Numbered from the stretch's first letter, positions 1 to 8,632 are shown. The stretch is 64,000 bases of DNA from Marinilabiliaceae bacterium JC017 (GCA_004296775.1 RHGE01000002.1:62001-126000); one strand, 5' to 3'. The notes: generated by a model not told the origin, from the letters alone. Program-made: numbers and translations.

Positions 1-1088
1 TTGACAATATCTCCATTGCCGAAGCAGATAAATCCAAAGCTGCCGCTTTAAAAGGTGAAGCAATGATTTGCCGGGCCTACCAACATTTCGTGCTGGTTAA
101 TCTGTTCGGTAAACATTATGATCCTCAAACAGCCTCATCCGATCCGGGGATTCCCTACACCCGGGTACCTGAAAATCAACTAATAGTTGACTACAAACGC
201 TATTCTGTCGAAGAGGTTTATTCCATGGCAGAAGAGGATATGCTAAAAGGGATTGAACTTTTTGTAGCGAATATCGGCGAAACCTCGAAAAACAAATACC
301 GGTTTACCTTACCCTCTGTCTACACTTTTGCCTCCCGTTTCTATACCTATAGAAATAAAAATGAGGAAGACGTGGTGAAGGCCATTGAATATGCCAACAA
401 AGCCATTGAGGCATTTGGCGGAGTGGAAGTCATGCGCCCCTGGAGTGATTATAAAAATGATGCTTTTGGTCCCATTGATATTGATCAGTCAGAAGTTGGA
501 ATGGTACAACGTTCCTATACCTGGCTCTCCTTTAACTGGACTTACCAGATGACCATTGGTATCAACAAGAGTTATCTTTCAAATAATCCGTTCGACAAGA
601 CTGATGAACGCCTGATAAGTGCTTTTATCAGGGATGGTGACATTTTTATTCCCTCCCGTTTCTTCGTCTACGATCCCAGTGACATTGAGGCCTCTGCCAG
701 CGACATCTTTCCCATTGCCGAAGCAATCATCAATGCAGCCGAAGGATACATCAGAAAGGGAGAATACACCGAAGCCACCAACATGTTAAATGTGATTGGC
801 GGCAATGTATACCGTAGCTACAACCCATCTGATTTGAGTAGCGAAAACTTGCTCGCTTTTTATGAAACAACTAACGAACAGGAAGCCTGGACCAAATACC
901 TGCTCTTTGAGCGGCGAAATATGTTTTTAATGAGAGGCTACCGCTGGTTCGACATCAAACGTTACCACCTGGATGTGGAGCATCTGCTGGAAGATGGCAG
1001 TACCGTTAAGCTATCGGAAATAGCGCCTAATATGGATTTTCAAATACCAAATTTCGCCATTTCAACCGGCATGGAACCAAACAAATAA
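1..1088 (+). CDS. SusD/RagB family nutrient-binding outer-membrane lipoprotein, 5' truncated by window edge
   Basis: The frame is open from base 3, so the first ATG at 63 is internal and the true start with its lipoprotein signal lies outside the window. The N-terminal part visible here has the SusD helical signature (KGEAMICRAYQHF followed by VNLFG), and the C-terminus has the family's ERRNMFLMRGYRWFDIKR-type segment, both typical of the TPR-like SusD fold. Family members sit on the outer leaflet of the outer membrane, capture glycans or peptides and pass them to a SusC TonB-dependent channel; that channel gene is presumably just upstream. Two lipoprotein genes follow closely on the same strand. 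The ligand cannot be told from sequence; the metallohydrolase next door points to a peptide or glycopeptide substrate (inference). Confidence 0.93.
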   Translation, partial: DNISIAEADKSKAAALKGEAMICRAYQHFVLVNLFGKHYDPQTASSDPGIPYTRVPENQLIVDYKRYSVEEVYSMAEEDMLKGIELFVANIGETSKNKYRFTLPSVYTFASRFYTYRNKNEEDVVKAIEYANKAIEAFGGVEVMRPWSDYKNDAFGPIDIDQSEVGMVQRSYTWLSFNWTYQMTIGINKSYLSNNPFDKTDERLISAFIRDGDIFIPSRFFVYDPSDIEASASDIFPIAEAIINAAEGYIRKGEYTEATNMLNVIGGNVYRSYNPSDLSSENLLAFYETTNEQEAWTKYLLFERRNMFLMRGYRWFDIKRYHLDVEHLLEDGSTVKLSEIAPNMDFQIPNFAISTGMEPNK

Positions 1089-1105
1089 TCCTAAACTATT
1101 CTTCT

Positions 1106-1954
1106 ATGAAACAATTAAAATATATCTGGCTTTTATTCATCGCCCTGAACTACCTGGCCTGTTCAGAGGATGATCATGTGGATCCTTCGGGTGAAGAACT
1201 ATTTCCACCCAGAGAGCTGTCGGAGATAGACCTACAGCTGGCAGAGATGTTTAATCCCTACAACACCATTGTAGAATACCGATACATTAAAAACTTCATT
1301 CCAACCGACTGGTACTACATCACTCCGGTCAAAGAAGAATTGGTTGTACCAATGGGTAAGTTCCTGGTTGAAATGTGGATAAATCCATTGATTACAGGCT
1401 CTAACCAGGAATTTGTTGGAAAATCATTTCCCAAGATGCTCATATTCGTGGGCTCTCCCGCCCAGCAATTAGATGGTACTGAGGTATTGGGAGAAGCAGA
1501 AGGAGGCACTTTGATCCGGTTCACCCGGGTAAATGATTTCGACAGGAACGACCAAGGATGGATGCGTCGGCAACTACACACCGCCTATCATGAATATGCA
1601 CACATCATCCATCAAACCTTTGGTATGCCCAACGATTTCAGGCAGGTTACACCGGATGAATACACCTTAAATGGCTGGCAAACGGTAAGCAGTAACGAGG
1701 CGATTATAAAAGGTATGGTAACCCCCTATGGTACCAGCAGTGTGGCGGAAGATTTTGCCGAGCTTTTCTCTACCTATATCACCGGTGCTGATGAAGTATT
1801 GGAGCATCTGTTAGTCGATACCGGTGATGTGGAAATGGATAAAGGACGTGAGCTTATCCGCACCAAACTGTTTATTATGAAGAAATACCTGAAATCTGTC
1901 GGTTTCAACCTGGATGCCGTACGTGAAGATTTACAAACCAGACTTAATGCTTAA
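1106..1954 (+). CDS. SusD-associated zinc metallohydrolase lipoprotein (HExxHxxH)
   Basis: This 282-residue protein starts with a signal peptide ending in a lipobox-like NYLAC (Cys19), so it is probably an outer-membrane lipoprotein. A zinc-binding motif HEYAHIIH lies at residues 162-169, and a downstream EDFAE segment could supply a further ligand. It matches the family known as substrate-import-associated zinc metallohydrolase lipoproteins (putative zinc-binding peptidases), which occur next to SusC/SusD pairs. It begins 17 bases after the susD stop and is followed 32 bases later by a DUF4302 gene, so an operon is likely. It could trim peptide or glycopeptide substrates at the cell surface before uptake; the substrate is unknown. 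Confidence 0.85.
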   Translation: MKQLKYIWLLFIALNYLACSEDDHVDPSGEELFPPRELSEIDLQLAEMFNPYNTIVEYRYIKNFIPTDWYYITPVKEELVVPMGKFLVEMWINPLITGSNQEFVGKSFPKMLIFVGSPAQQLDGTEVLGEAEGGTLIRFTRVNDFDRNDQGWMRRQLHTAYHEYAHIIHQTFGMPNDFRQVTPDEYTLNGWQTVSSNEAIIKGMVTPYGTSSVAEDFAELFSTYITGADEVLEHLLVDTGDVEMDKGRELIRTKLFIMKKYLKSVGFNLDAVREDLQTRLNA

Positions 1955-1986
1955 AGCTGGTCGCGTTTTAAATTAAAATACACAGA

Positions 1987-3264
1987 ATGATGAAGATAAA
2001 ATACATATTCATTTTACTCCTTGCGCTTCCATCACTATTCTCCTGTCACAAAGAGGAGGTAGAGGATCTGTTTGATGAATCGCCGGAGCAAAGGACTAAT
2101 AAAGAGGTTTCAGCCATACGGGATGGACTGATGACCAGTGAACATGGCTGGGTAGCCGATTACTACTTTAATGATAGCACCATGCACACCACCATGTTGT
2201 TCCGTTTCGATGAGGACAACCGGGTAGAAATTGAGTCAGTCTATGAGGATTACCGCAAACGTGAATCCAACTATTCCATTCGTTACTCCCAACAAATCGA
2301 TTTGATTTTTGACACCTACTCAGTGATGAGTTTACTGGTGGATGCGGTCAAAAAAGCCGATTTCCGATGGGAACTGGAACAAAATAGTGAAGACTCCTAT
2401 CGTTTTGTCAGCCGTGCCACGGATGCTGAAGGCGCTACGGTATTAGTACTCAACAGAGCCGATGAAACAGCCCTGGCCTATATGGAGGAACTGTTTGAGA
2501 TTAATAAGATGCGGATAAAAATCACCCGGGATCCTTCCAAATCATTTTTCAGGAACCTGGCTTTTACAACCTCTCCGCTTAAGCTTTCCTTTGAATTCAA
2601 CGCCGGTTTAGACGTGGCTACACTATCCGGCTTAGTCAATGAAGAACCTATTACTCATACCACCAAGGTAATTGTTTCCAAAACAGGTTTTAAACTGGAA
2701 AAACCTCTTATTCTGGATGGCATGACCATTTCAGAATTTACCTATAGTGAAGCAATGGATCTGTTCCTGATCTCAAATGAAGGAGGCCCTGAAGGAGCAA
2801 TAATGTATGATAACGCTCCTGCTTTTACCATCCCCGGTATTGCAGATTATTTCCTGAGTAACAATTTTAGTATTGTAACAGACTATAGCAATAAGCTCCT
2901 TCCGCACATTGATGCAATAAAGACCGATATACCAAACTTCCGGGCCTTTCAATTATATGCATCATGGGGTTATTTACTTTGCCTCACCGATCCTCCTCAC
3001 GATGGTAAAAATAACTGGTCTGGTTTTGCAAACGTTGGCTATTATAAAGCTGATGAAGACCGGATACTTCTTGACCCATCAAATATGGCTTTATTCAAGG
3101 AATGGTTTTATGAAGTTTATAAAACAAATACAAGTGCTCAACTCTTCATCAACATACTCCTCGATCCCAACGGATTGTATGTCGTTTATGATTCAGGGAA
3201 TGATTTCTTTCTGATAAGCAGCAGTTATCCTGACTACTATGTGAAGGTTACACTCATGGATTAA
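1987..3264 (+). CDS. DUF4302-family lipoprotein
   Basis: The protein is 425 residues with a signal peptide and lipobox (LPSLFSC, Cys20). The following region (ESPEQRTNKEVSAIRDGL, then GWVADYYF) is typical of DUF4302 proteins, a Bacteroidota family of unknown function found beside SusD-like and metallohydrolase lipoproteins. It is the last gene of the apparent susD operon. The start is taken at the first of two adjacent methionines, and the second would serve equally well. A dispersed repeat element starts 5 bases after the stop and a strong hairpin follows. A role as a surface accessory subunit of the uptake complex is inferred from context only. Confidence 0.8.
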   Translation: MMKIKYIFILLLALPSLFSCHKEEVEDLFDESPEQRTNKEVSAIRDGLMTSEHGWVADYYFNDSTMHTTMLFRFDEDNRVEIESVYEDYRKRESNYSIRYSQQIDLIFDTYSVMSLLVDAVKKADFRWELEQNSEDSYRFVSRATDAEGATVLVLNRADETALAYMEELFEINKMRIKITRDPSKSFFRNLAFTTSPLKLSFEFNAGLDVATLSGLVNEEPITHTTKVIVSKTGFKLEKPLILDGMTISEFTYSEAMDLFLISNEGGPEGAIMYDNAPAFTIPGIADYFLSNNFSIVTDYSNKLLPHIDAIKTDIPNFRAFQLYASWGYLLCLTDPPHDGKNNWSGFANVGYYKADEDRILLDPSNMALFKEWFYEVYKTNTSAQLFINILLDPNGLYVVYDSGNDFFLISSSYPDYYVKVTLMD

Positions 3265-3268
3265 TTAA

Positions 3269-3377
3269 TAATACCGATTAGTGATTAAAATGACCACTTA
3301 ATGCACTACGTTTTTAATTGGTCTTTAATCATCTATCGGCATTATACCAAGATCATTTTGAAATAGGTTTGGTATAA
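3269..3377 (+). repeat. Dispersed intergenic repeat, copy 1 (two predicted stem-loops)
   Basis: This stretch of about 109 bp is about 85% similar by eye to 31285-31392. It can fold into a long imperfect stem, 5' TAATACCGAT..GATTAAAATGACC pairing with GGTCTTTAATC..ATCGGCATTA, followed by a second short stem TATACCAA / TTGGTATA. It starts 5 bases after the DUF4302 stop and ends just before a terminator. Confidence 0.7.
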
Positions 3378-3391
3378 TTCGCTAAAACAAA

Positions 3392-3422
3392 AAAGAGGCC
3401 CTTTATGCAGGGCCTCTTTTTT
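3392..3422. terminator. Bidirectional intrinsic terminator between DUF4302 and speA
   Basis: A perfect stem AAAGAGGCCCT / AGGGCCTCTTT with a short TTATGC-type loop is followed by T-runs on both strands. It lies between converging genes and can end both transcripts. Confidence 0.85.
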
Positions 3423-3441
3423 TATTTCAGTTTATCAAACG

Positions 3442-4842
3442 CTATTCATATCCCAGGATACGCAGCATATCATCCACTTTCTGCTCGTCGTTGAAGAGGT
3501 AATCCCTCAACAGGCCGTTAGCATCCCGCTCAATTACTACATGTTTGGGAGAAGGAATCAGGCAGTGCTTAATGCCGCCATAGCCGCTGATGGAATCCTG
3601 GTAAGCCCCGGTATGGAAAAAACCAAGATAAAGCGGTTCATCATCGGCGTTCTCTATTTTTGGCAGAAACACCTGCTGGTTTAAGTCTTCGGTATTATAG
3701 TAATCTGAGTGATCACAGGTGATGCCACCAATATTCACCTTGGTGTAGGGTTGATCCCATTTATTCACCGGCAACATGATGAATTTCTCGAAAATACTCC
3801 AGCTGTCAGGAATAGTAGTCATCAAGCTGTTATCGATGATGTACCACAGCTCCGCATCATTCTGCTGTTTTACTTCCAGGACTTTAAAAATAACGGCACC
3901 CGACTCCCCCACTGTGTAACGGCCGAACTCGGTGAAAATATCCGGATCCTCAATATCTTCGGCGGTACACATATCCTTGATATTGCGCACCAGCTCATTG
4001 ATGATGTATTTATAGTCGTAATCAAACCCCAGGTTATTTCGAATGGGCAAACCGCCTCCCAGGTTAATGGCATGCAAGGTTTCACACTGTGTCTTTAATT
4101 CGGCATAAAGAGACAGGGCTTTCTGAAACAATCCCCAATAGTACAAAGTATCTTTAATCCCACTGTCGACAAAAAAGTGAAGCATGCGCAACTCAACCTT
4201 ATCATTATCCTTTATTTTCTCGTTATAAAGGTTAATCACTTCGGTAGCCCTAATCCCCATTCTGGAGGTGTAATAAGCCGATTGCGGCTCCTCATCAATG
4301 GCCATTCGAATGCCAATCTTAATCTTTCCATTAATCAATGGCAGCAGCCGATCGATCTCATTTACGCTGTCAAGCACCACAATCAGGTTAGTAAATCCTT
4401 TGTTGTGCAATTGAGCGATTTTGTGCAGGTACCCATCTGTTTTATGCCCATTCTGGACCAGCATAATATCCTTGGAAATTAAGCCTTCTTCATAGAGTTT
4501 CTCTATAATATCCAGGTCATAACTGGATGATGTCTCCAAATGAACCCCATATTTCAATGTTTCCTTAATAATAAAACTAAAGTGACTACTCTTGGTGCAG
4601 TAGCAATAGTTATAACTCCCTTTGTAGTTATTTTGCTTTATTGATTTACTGAAGATATTCTTCACCCGTTTGATCTGATCCCCGATACGCGGCAGATATG
4701 AAATTTTAAAAGGTGTACCATATTTATCTATTAAATACTTCAGTGAAATATTATTGAAGAATAAATTCCCATTATCAATATCAAAGCCTTCTTGTGGAAA
4801 ATAGTAGGTTTGATCGATCAAATTGAAATAGGGTATTTTCAT
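3442..4842 (-). CDS. speA: Arginine decarboxylase (PLP-dependent, short Bacteroidota form)
   Basis: The 466-residue protein is a fold-type III PLP enzyme of the arginine decarboxylase type, which converts arginine to agmatine for polyamine synthesis in the cytosol. The N-terminal YCYCTKSSHF block carries the likely PLP lysine (Lys84). A glycine-rich NLGGGLPI phosphate-binding loop, a TEFGRYTVGESG segment and the C-terminal YLGFFHTGAYQ block are all present. It is much shorter than the roughly 630-residue proteobacterial SpeA but matches, from memory, the roughly 465-residue enzymes annotated in Flavobacteriia. It is monocistronic, with a canonical promoter 218-247 bases upstream of the ATG and a terminator downstream. 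An ornithine or diaminopimelate decarboxylase is possible but fits less well. Confidence 0.85.
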   Translation of the reverse strand: MKIPYFNLIDQTYYFPQEGFDIDNGNLFFNNISLKYLIDKYGTPFKISYLPRIGDQIKRVKNIFSKSIKQNNYKGSYNYCYCTKSSHFSFIIKETLKYGVHLETSSSYDLDIIEKLYEEGLISKDIMLVQNGHKTDGYLHKIAQLHNKGFTNLIVVLDSVNEIDRLLPLINGKIKIGIRMAIDEEPQSAYYTSRMGIRATEVINLYNEKIKDNDKVELRMLHFFVDSGIKDTLYYWGLFQKALSLYAELKTQCETLHAINLGGGLPIRNNLGFDYDYKYIINELVRNIKDMCTAEDIEDPDIFTEFGRYTVGESGAVIFKVLEVKQQNDAELWYIIDNSLMTTIPDSWSIFEKFIMLPVNKWDQPYTKVNIGGITCDHSDYYNTEDLNQQVFLPKIENADDEPLYLGFFHTGAYQDSISGYGGIKHCLIPSPKHVVIERDANGLLRDYLFNDEQKVDDMLRILGYE

Positions 4843-5059
4843 TTTTTAAGCCATTTAAATCATTGTGAAACATTTTTATTCCCTAACCTGGACAAGCCAG
4901 AAAAGCACACAGATATGAATATCAATTATCAATATTTTGCATGACCGGAATTGCAATATCCTGCCAAAAATTCACAAACATTACTGATAAAACACTAACG
5001 TCCAATAAACTGAATATCAATTCAAGAGCACTTAACCGTTAGAACCAATTAAAGTTTGG

Positions 5060-5089
5060 CAAATATATAAATTGAAAGCATTCACCAAA
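5060..5089 (-). promoter_or_regulatory. Bacteroidota-type promoter of speA
   Basis: On the minus strand this reads TTTG, 18 bp, TATATTTG, an exact match to the TTTG / TAnnTTTG consensus. The predicted transcript start near 5053 gives a leader of about 210 nt before the speA ATG. Confidence 0.7.
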
Positions 5090-5267
5090 CACTTTTTTTA
5101 GATATACGGAGGGTTTTTATCTGTTTTTAACACTATCCCTCAAATATATTCTCTTAACACACACGTTATCACACACTTTTTATTAATCCCTGGAGAAAGA
5201 ATGCACGCATTTATTTCAATAGATCGTTAGACTTTAAATGATTGATCTGAGACCAATAAGTAATATG

Positions 5268-5311
5268 GCTATAACACCAGATCTCCGACACCTACTTAAG
5301 CATTAGCCAAA
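5268..5311. repeat. Short dispersed repeat, copy A
   Basis: The 17-mer GCTATAACACCAGATCT is identical to 43329-43345. The following bases (CTTAAGCATTAGCCAA here, TTTAAACATTAGCTAA there) are also similar after a 10-bp offset. Both copies sit close to an intrinsic terminator downstream of a minus-strand gene. Confidence 0.5.
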
Positions 5312-5319
5312 CACTAGCA

Positions 5320-5355
5320 TACAAAAAGCGCCCCTAAAAAGAGGCGCTTTTTGTA
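5320..5355 (-). terminator. Intrinsic terminator of the S9 peptidase gene
   Basis: A 13-bp perfect stem TACAAAAAGCGCC / GGCGCTTTTTGTA surrounds a short A-rich loop. It lies 71 bases past the stop of the minus-strand peptidase gene. The symmetric A/T ends would let it work in both directions. Confidence 0.85.
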
Positions 5356-5426
5356 TTAGATCATTAGATGTTAGATAATAGACTTTTCCAAAATCTAACA
5401 AACTATTGTTTATAATGAGAAAGTAA

Positions 5427-7520
5427 TTATTTCAACCACTTATCAAGCCAGTTGAAGAATTCTCTTTGCCAAAGGATGCCATTCTGTGGTTTCAACACAA
5501 AATGGTTTTCTTCAGGAAAGTACAAGAACCGGGCAGGGATATCGCGCATGACGGCGGTATTAAAGGCGCCCATACCTTGTGTATAAGGGATACGGAAATC
5601 TTTTGCTCCGTGAATCACTAAAATTGGGGTATCCCAATTTTGCACAAAATTATGCGGTGAATTGCTAAAGCTACGTGCAGCAGCCTTATTTCCTTTATCC
5701 CAGTAATTACCTTTCATATCCCAGTTCACAAAGAACATCTCCTCGGTTGTAGAATACATCTGATCGAGGTTAAACATACCACAGTGAGCGATAAATGCCT
5801 TGAAGCGCTTGTGGTGATTACCGGCTAACCAATAAACAGAGAAACCACCATAACTGGCTCCCACTGATCCCAATTTGTCTTCATCCACGAAAGGCTCCTT
5901 TGCCACTTCATCAATAGCTGCCAGGTAGTCTTTCATGTTCTGTCCACCGTAATCACCACTGATCTGCTCGTTCCATTCCTGGCCAAATCCAGGTAAACCG
6001 CGGCGGTTAGGAGCCACCACAATGTAATCGTTAGCAGCCATCATCTGGAAATTCCAACGCAGGCTCCAGAATTGGCTTACGGTACTTTGAGGGCCTCCCT
6101 GGCAATACAATAAGGCCGGGTATTTCTTGTTTGGATCGAAATGTGGCGGATAAATCACCCACACCAACATCTCTTTGTTATCGGTGGTTTTAACCCAGCG
6201 TTTTTCAACTTTACCCATGGTAAGCTGTTTCTGCAAAGGCTCATTGACCTTAGAGATATTGGTACCTTCGCCGGTTGCAGGATCAACTGAATAAATCTCT
6301 GTGGGCTCCTGCATAGACATACGGGTAGCCACAAGCTTATCCCCGGCTTCCAATACAGAAGTATAGTCATGGATGCCTTCAGTGATGCGTTTAATGGCAC
6401 CATCGGCAAAGGTGAGCTTATAGATTTCATCGGTGGCATGGATGTTACTGGTAAACCAGATACCTGAGCCGTCGTTGGTCCACTGGAGATTATGCACATT
6501 TTGATCGAATGCTTTGGTGTAGTTCGTTTTTTCACCGGTAGCCAGATCCATCACCATCAAACGAATTTTATCAGCTTCGTATCCGTTGCGTGCCATGCTT
6601 TCCCAGGCCAACTGCTTTCCATCGGCTGAAAAAGAAGGGTTCATATCATAACCAGGCATGCCTTTGGTCAGGTTGCTGGTTTTCTCGGTCTCTATATTAT
6701 ATAAATAGATATCGGAATTGGTTGAAAAAGCATATGCTTTACCAGTTAATTTCTTACAGGTGTAAGCGATGTTTTTACCATCCGGTGTCCAGGTGATTTG
6801 TTCCATGCCACCAAACGGGCTCAGGGGTGAATCAAAACGCTCCCCTTTCATGATGTCTTTGGCGTCGCTACCGGCTTGTCCATCGGCATAGGTAGTGAAG
6901 AAAATATGGCTATACTTAAAATCATGCCAATGATCCCAGTGACGGTACATAATGTCCGTTTCTATGCGGGCATCGGCCTTTGGGAGGTCAGGATAAAGAT
7001 CATTCACGGTCTGATCCAACTTCACACTTTGTGTATAAAGAAGGTGCTTCATACCGGGTGCATAATGATAGCCTTCAACGCCGCCTTTCACATTGGTTAC
7101 CTGTGCCAACGCCGAGCCATCGGGATTCATTTCCCACAATTGTACATCATCGGAATAAGCTGCCAGGAACGCAATCTTTTTACCATCGGGGCGCCAGGAT
7201 ACGGCAAATTCATTGTCGGGGGTTTGGGTGATTTGAGTAAATGCACCACCTTTTACCGGCATGGTGTATATGTCGGCATACGACCGGTCTTCATCGATCT
7301 TGGTATAAGACACGGTAAACAACACGGTATTGCCATCAGGCGAAACCGAAACATTGCCTACCCGTCCGAATGACCACAACACCTCTGGTGTCATCACGTC
7401 ACTATCTACCTTTAAATCCCTGTTATTAAAGGTCGTTTGCACCGGTGCCTTGGGACAACTACAGCCCCAGACAAATGCCAATGCAATGATAAAAGGAAAA
7501 AGTCTTTTCATATTATTCAA
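5427..7520 (-). CDS. S9 family peptidase, DPP5-like, lipoprotein
   Basis: The 697-residue protein has an N-terminal signal with a lipobox (FVWGC, Cys20). A beta-propeller of WD40/PD40-like repeats follows (about residues 45-430, with several SPDG/RPDG/SADG turns), then a C-terminal prolyl-oligopeptidase alpha/beta-hydrolase domain (about 450-697). The catalytic triad is visible: Ser556 in GASYGG, Asp641 in GAKDFRIPY and His673 in EENHF. Length and layout match the dipeptidyl-peptidase 5 type known from Porphyromonas gingivalis, which releases dipeptides in the periplasm during peptide utilisation. The start could be Met1 or Met4. The gene stands alone, with a strong terminator downstream. Confidence 0.88.
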   Translation of the reverse strand: MNNMKRLFPFIIALAFVWGCSCPKAPVQTTFNNRDLKVDSDVMTPEVLWSFGRVGNVSVSPDGNTVLFTVSYTKIDEDRSYADIYTMPVKGGAFTQITQTPDNEFAVSWRPDGKKIAFLAAYSDDVQLWEMNPDGSALAQVTNVKGGVEGYHYAPGMKHLLYTQSVKLDQTVNDLYPDLPKADARIETDIMYRHWDHWHDFKYSHIFFTTYADGQAGSDAKDIMKGERFDSPLSPFGGMEQITWTPDGKNIAYTCKKLTGKAYAFSTNSDIYLYNIETEKTSNLTKGMPGYDMNPSFSADGKQLAWESMARNGYEADKIRLMVMDLATGEKTNYTKAFDQNVHNLQWTNDGSGIWFTSNIHATDEIYKLTFADGAIKRITEGIHDYTSVLEAGDKLVATRMSMQEPTEIYSVDPATGEGTNISKVNEPLQKQLTMGKVEKRWVKTTDNKEMLVWVIYPPHFDPNKKYPALLYCQGGPQSTVSQFWSLRWNFQMMAANDYIVVAPNRRGLPGFGQEWNEQISGDYGGQNMKDYLAAIDEVAKEPFVDEDKLGSVGASYGGFSVYWLAGNHHKRFKAFIAHCGMFNLDQMYSTTEEMFFVNWDMKGNYWDKGNKAAARSFSNSPHNFVQNWDTPILVIHGAKDFRIPYTQGMGAFNTAVMRDIPARFLYFPEENHFVLKPQNGILWQREFFNWLDKWLK

Positions 7521-7599
7521 AATTTTACTTTTAAAGAGAGTAAAAATAGTAAAGATTACACGTTAGATCATTGAGATTGATCATTGAAATGGAAGGAAT

Positions 7600-7925
7600 G
7601 TATCAATAGTTTATTTTCGGAGGGAAGGGAAAGGACGGAAGGAAAGGTAAAAGGGGAAAATAGAGGAAAGAGGATAGAGGTTAGAAGCTGGAAGTTAGAG
7701 ACTGAAGTTTGGGGATTGAAGGAAAAAGGGAGAAAGAGGAAAGCTGAAAGTTTGAGGACAGAGAATTGAACAGAAAAATTATCGGTTGAAGGATGAAGAG
7801 GAAAGGAAGGAAAGGTAAAAGGTAAAAGGACAAAGGGGGAAATAGAAGATAGAAGCTGGAAGTTAGAAACGAGAAGTTAGAGAATTGAAAAGGAAAGGAA
7901 GGAAAAGTAAAAGAGGAAGAAAGGG
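7600..7925. repeat. Purine-rich low-complexity tract
   Basis: The plus strand is overwhelmingly A and G, with recurring GGAAAGG, GAAGCTGGAAGTTAGA and GTAAAAGG words. GAAGCTGGAAGTTAGA occurs twice, near 7684 and 7852. No coding signal is visible. Such tracts can form triplex or unusual helix structures (inference). Confidence 0.65.
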
Positions 7926-7980
7926 ATACTTCTTGAATTGGGATGATTATATAATTTTGCCAACCTCTCTTTTTACTGTT

Positions 7981-8389
7981 GAATGACCACCTAAATTTTA
8001 CCAGCTTCTCATTTGACATTGAATGACTCCCTAAATTTTACCAGGTTCATATTTTGCCGCTGAATGATATCCTAAATTTTGCCAGCTTCTTATTTTTTCA
8101 TTGAATGACTGCCTAAATCTTGCCAGCCTCTCATTTTGTCGCTGAATGATGTCCTGGATTTTACCAGCTTCTTATTTTTCCGTTGAATGACTGCCTAAAT
8201 TTTGCCAGCCTTTCATTTTACCGCTGAATGATGTCCTAGATTTTGCCAGCTTCTCATTTTTTCATTGAATGACTGCCTAAATTTTGCCAGCCTCTCATTT
8301 TTTCGTTGAATGACTGCTTAAATTTTGCCAGCTTCATATTTTTTTGCTGAATGACTACCTGGATTTAACCAGGTTCAATTTCTGCAGCT
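7981..8389. repeat. Tandem array, ten units of about 41 bp
   Basis: Units start with GAATGA at 7981, 8021, 8062, 8103, 8144, 8185, 8226, 8267, 8308 and 8349. The unit reads roughly GAATGACTGCCTAAATTTTG then CCAGCYTCTCATTTTTTCRTT. From 8062 to 8266 two variants (GAATGATxTCC and GAATGACTGCC) alternate, giving a higher-order period of 82 bp. A degenerate unit precedes it from about 7934. The 41-bp period is not a multiple of three and stops occur in every frame, so it is not coding. Confidence 0.9.
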
Positions 8390-8525
8390 ACCGGCCATAT
8401 TCTAACGATCCGGCCAGGGATTGCAGTGGATACCCCACAGCGAGGCCAGGCTGGCGGGAGGGGAAAGCGAGGAGTAGGAACGGAAAGCGCGGCCCTGAGC
8501 CTCAGGCGAAGGGGGACGCCCCTAA
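8387..8525. other. GC-rich structured intergenic element
   Basis: This stretch is clearly more GC-rich than its AT-rich flanks and contains several short palindromes: GCCAG-G-CTGGC (8445-8455), CCTGAG-C-CTCAGG (8494-8506) and GGGG-ACG-CCCC (8512-8522). The wording (ATTGCAGTGGATACCCC, AGGAGTAGGAACGGAAAGCG) recalls intergenic elements I have seen in other Bacteroidota genomes, but I cannot confirm that or name a family. Confidence 0.5.
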
Positions 8526-8632
8526 TACTATATACTTGAGTAGATAGGATGAGAGACTGGAGAGTTTAGTTTTATAAAGAAAGGGAAACAGGAAATGTGG
8601 CATTTCATATCTGTTTCCGGCTTATGATACGA

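Larger units (their letters stand above)
4843..5426. other. Intergenic region: speA leader and promoter, short repeat, S9-peptidase terminator
   Basis: No gene is seen. On the minus strand it holds the speA promoter (5060-5089) with a leader of about 210 nt, a 17-bp sequence shared with 43329-43345 (at 5268-5284), and a strong hairpin (5320-5355). The rest is AT-rich and has no structure I can recognise. Confidence 0.7.
7521..8632. other. Gene-free island of low-complexity and repeat DNA
   Basis: About 1.1 kb between the S9 peptidase start and the pentapeptide-repeat gene stop, both on the minus strand. It contains a purine-skewed tract (about 7600-7925), a 41-bp tandem array (7981-8389) and a GC-rich hairpin-rich block (about 8387-8525). 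Open frames across it follow base composition and are not convincing genes. Confidence 0.75.

Noticed and set aside
7584-8019. Frames in the purine tract (61 codons plus, 112 codons minus)
   Set aside because: The products are low-complexity Lys/Glu/Arg or Ser/Phe/Leu strings that reflect base composition.
7960-8400. CRISPR array at the 41-bp repeats
   Set aside because: The units are contiguous and diverged, with no unique spacers and no cas genes nearby.
8344-8547. 67-codon frame across the GC-rich element
   Set aside because: It spans the last repeat unit and hairpins with no family resemblance; its openness follows from composition.
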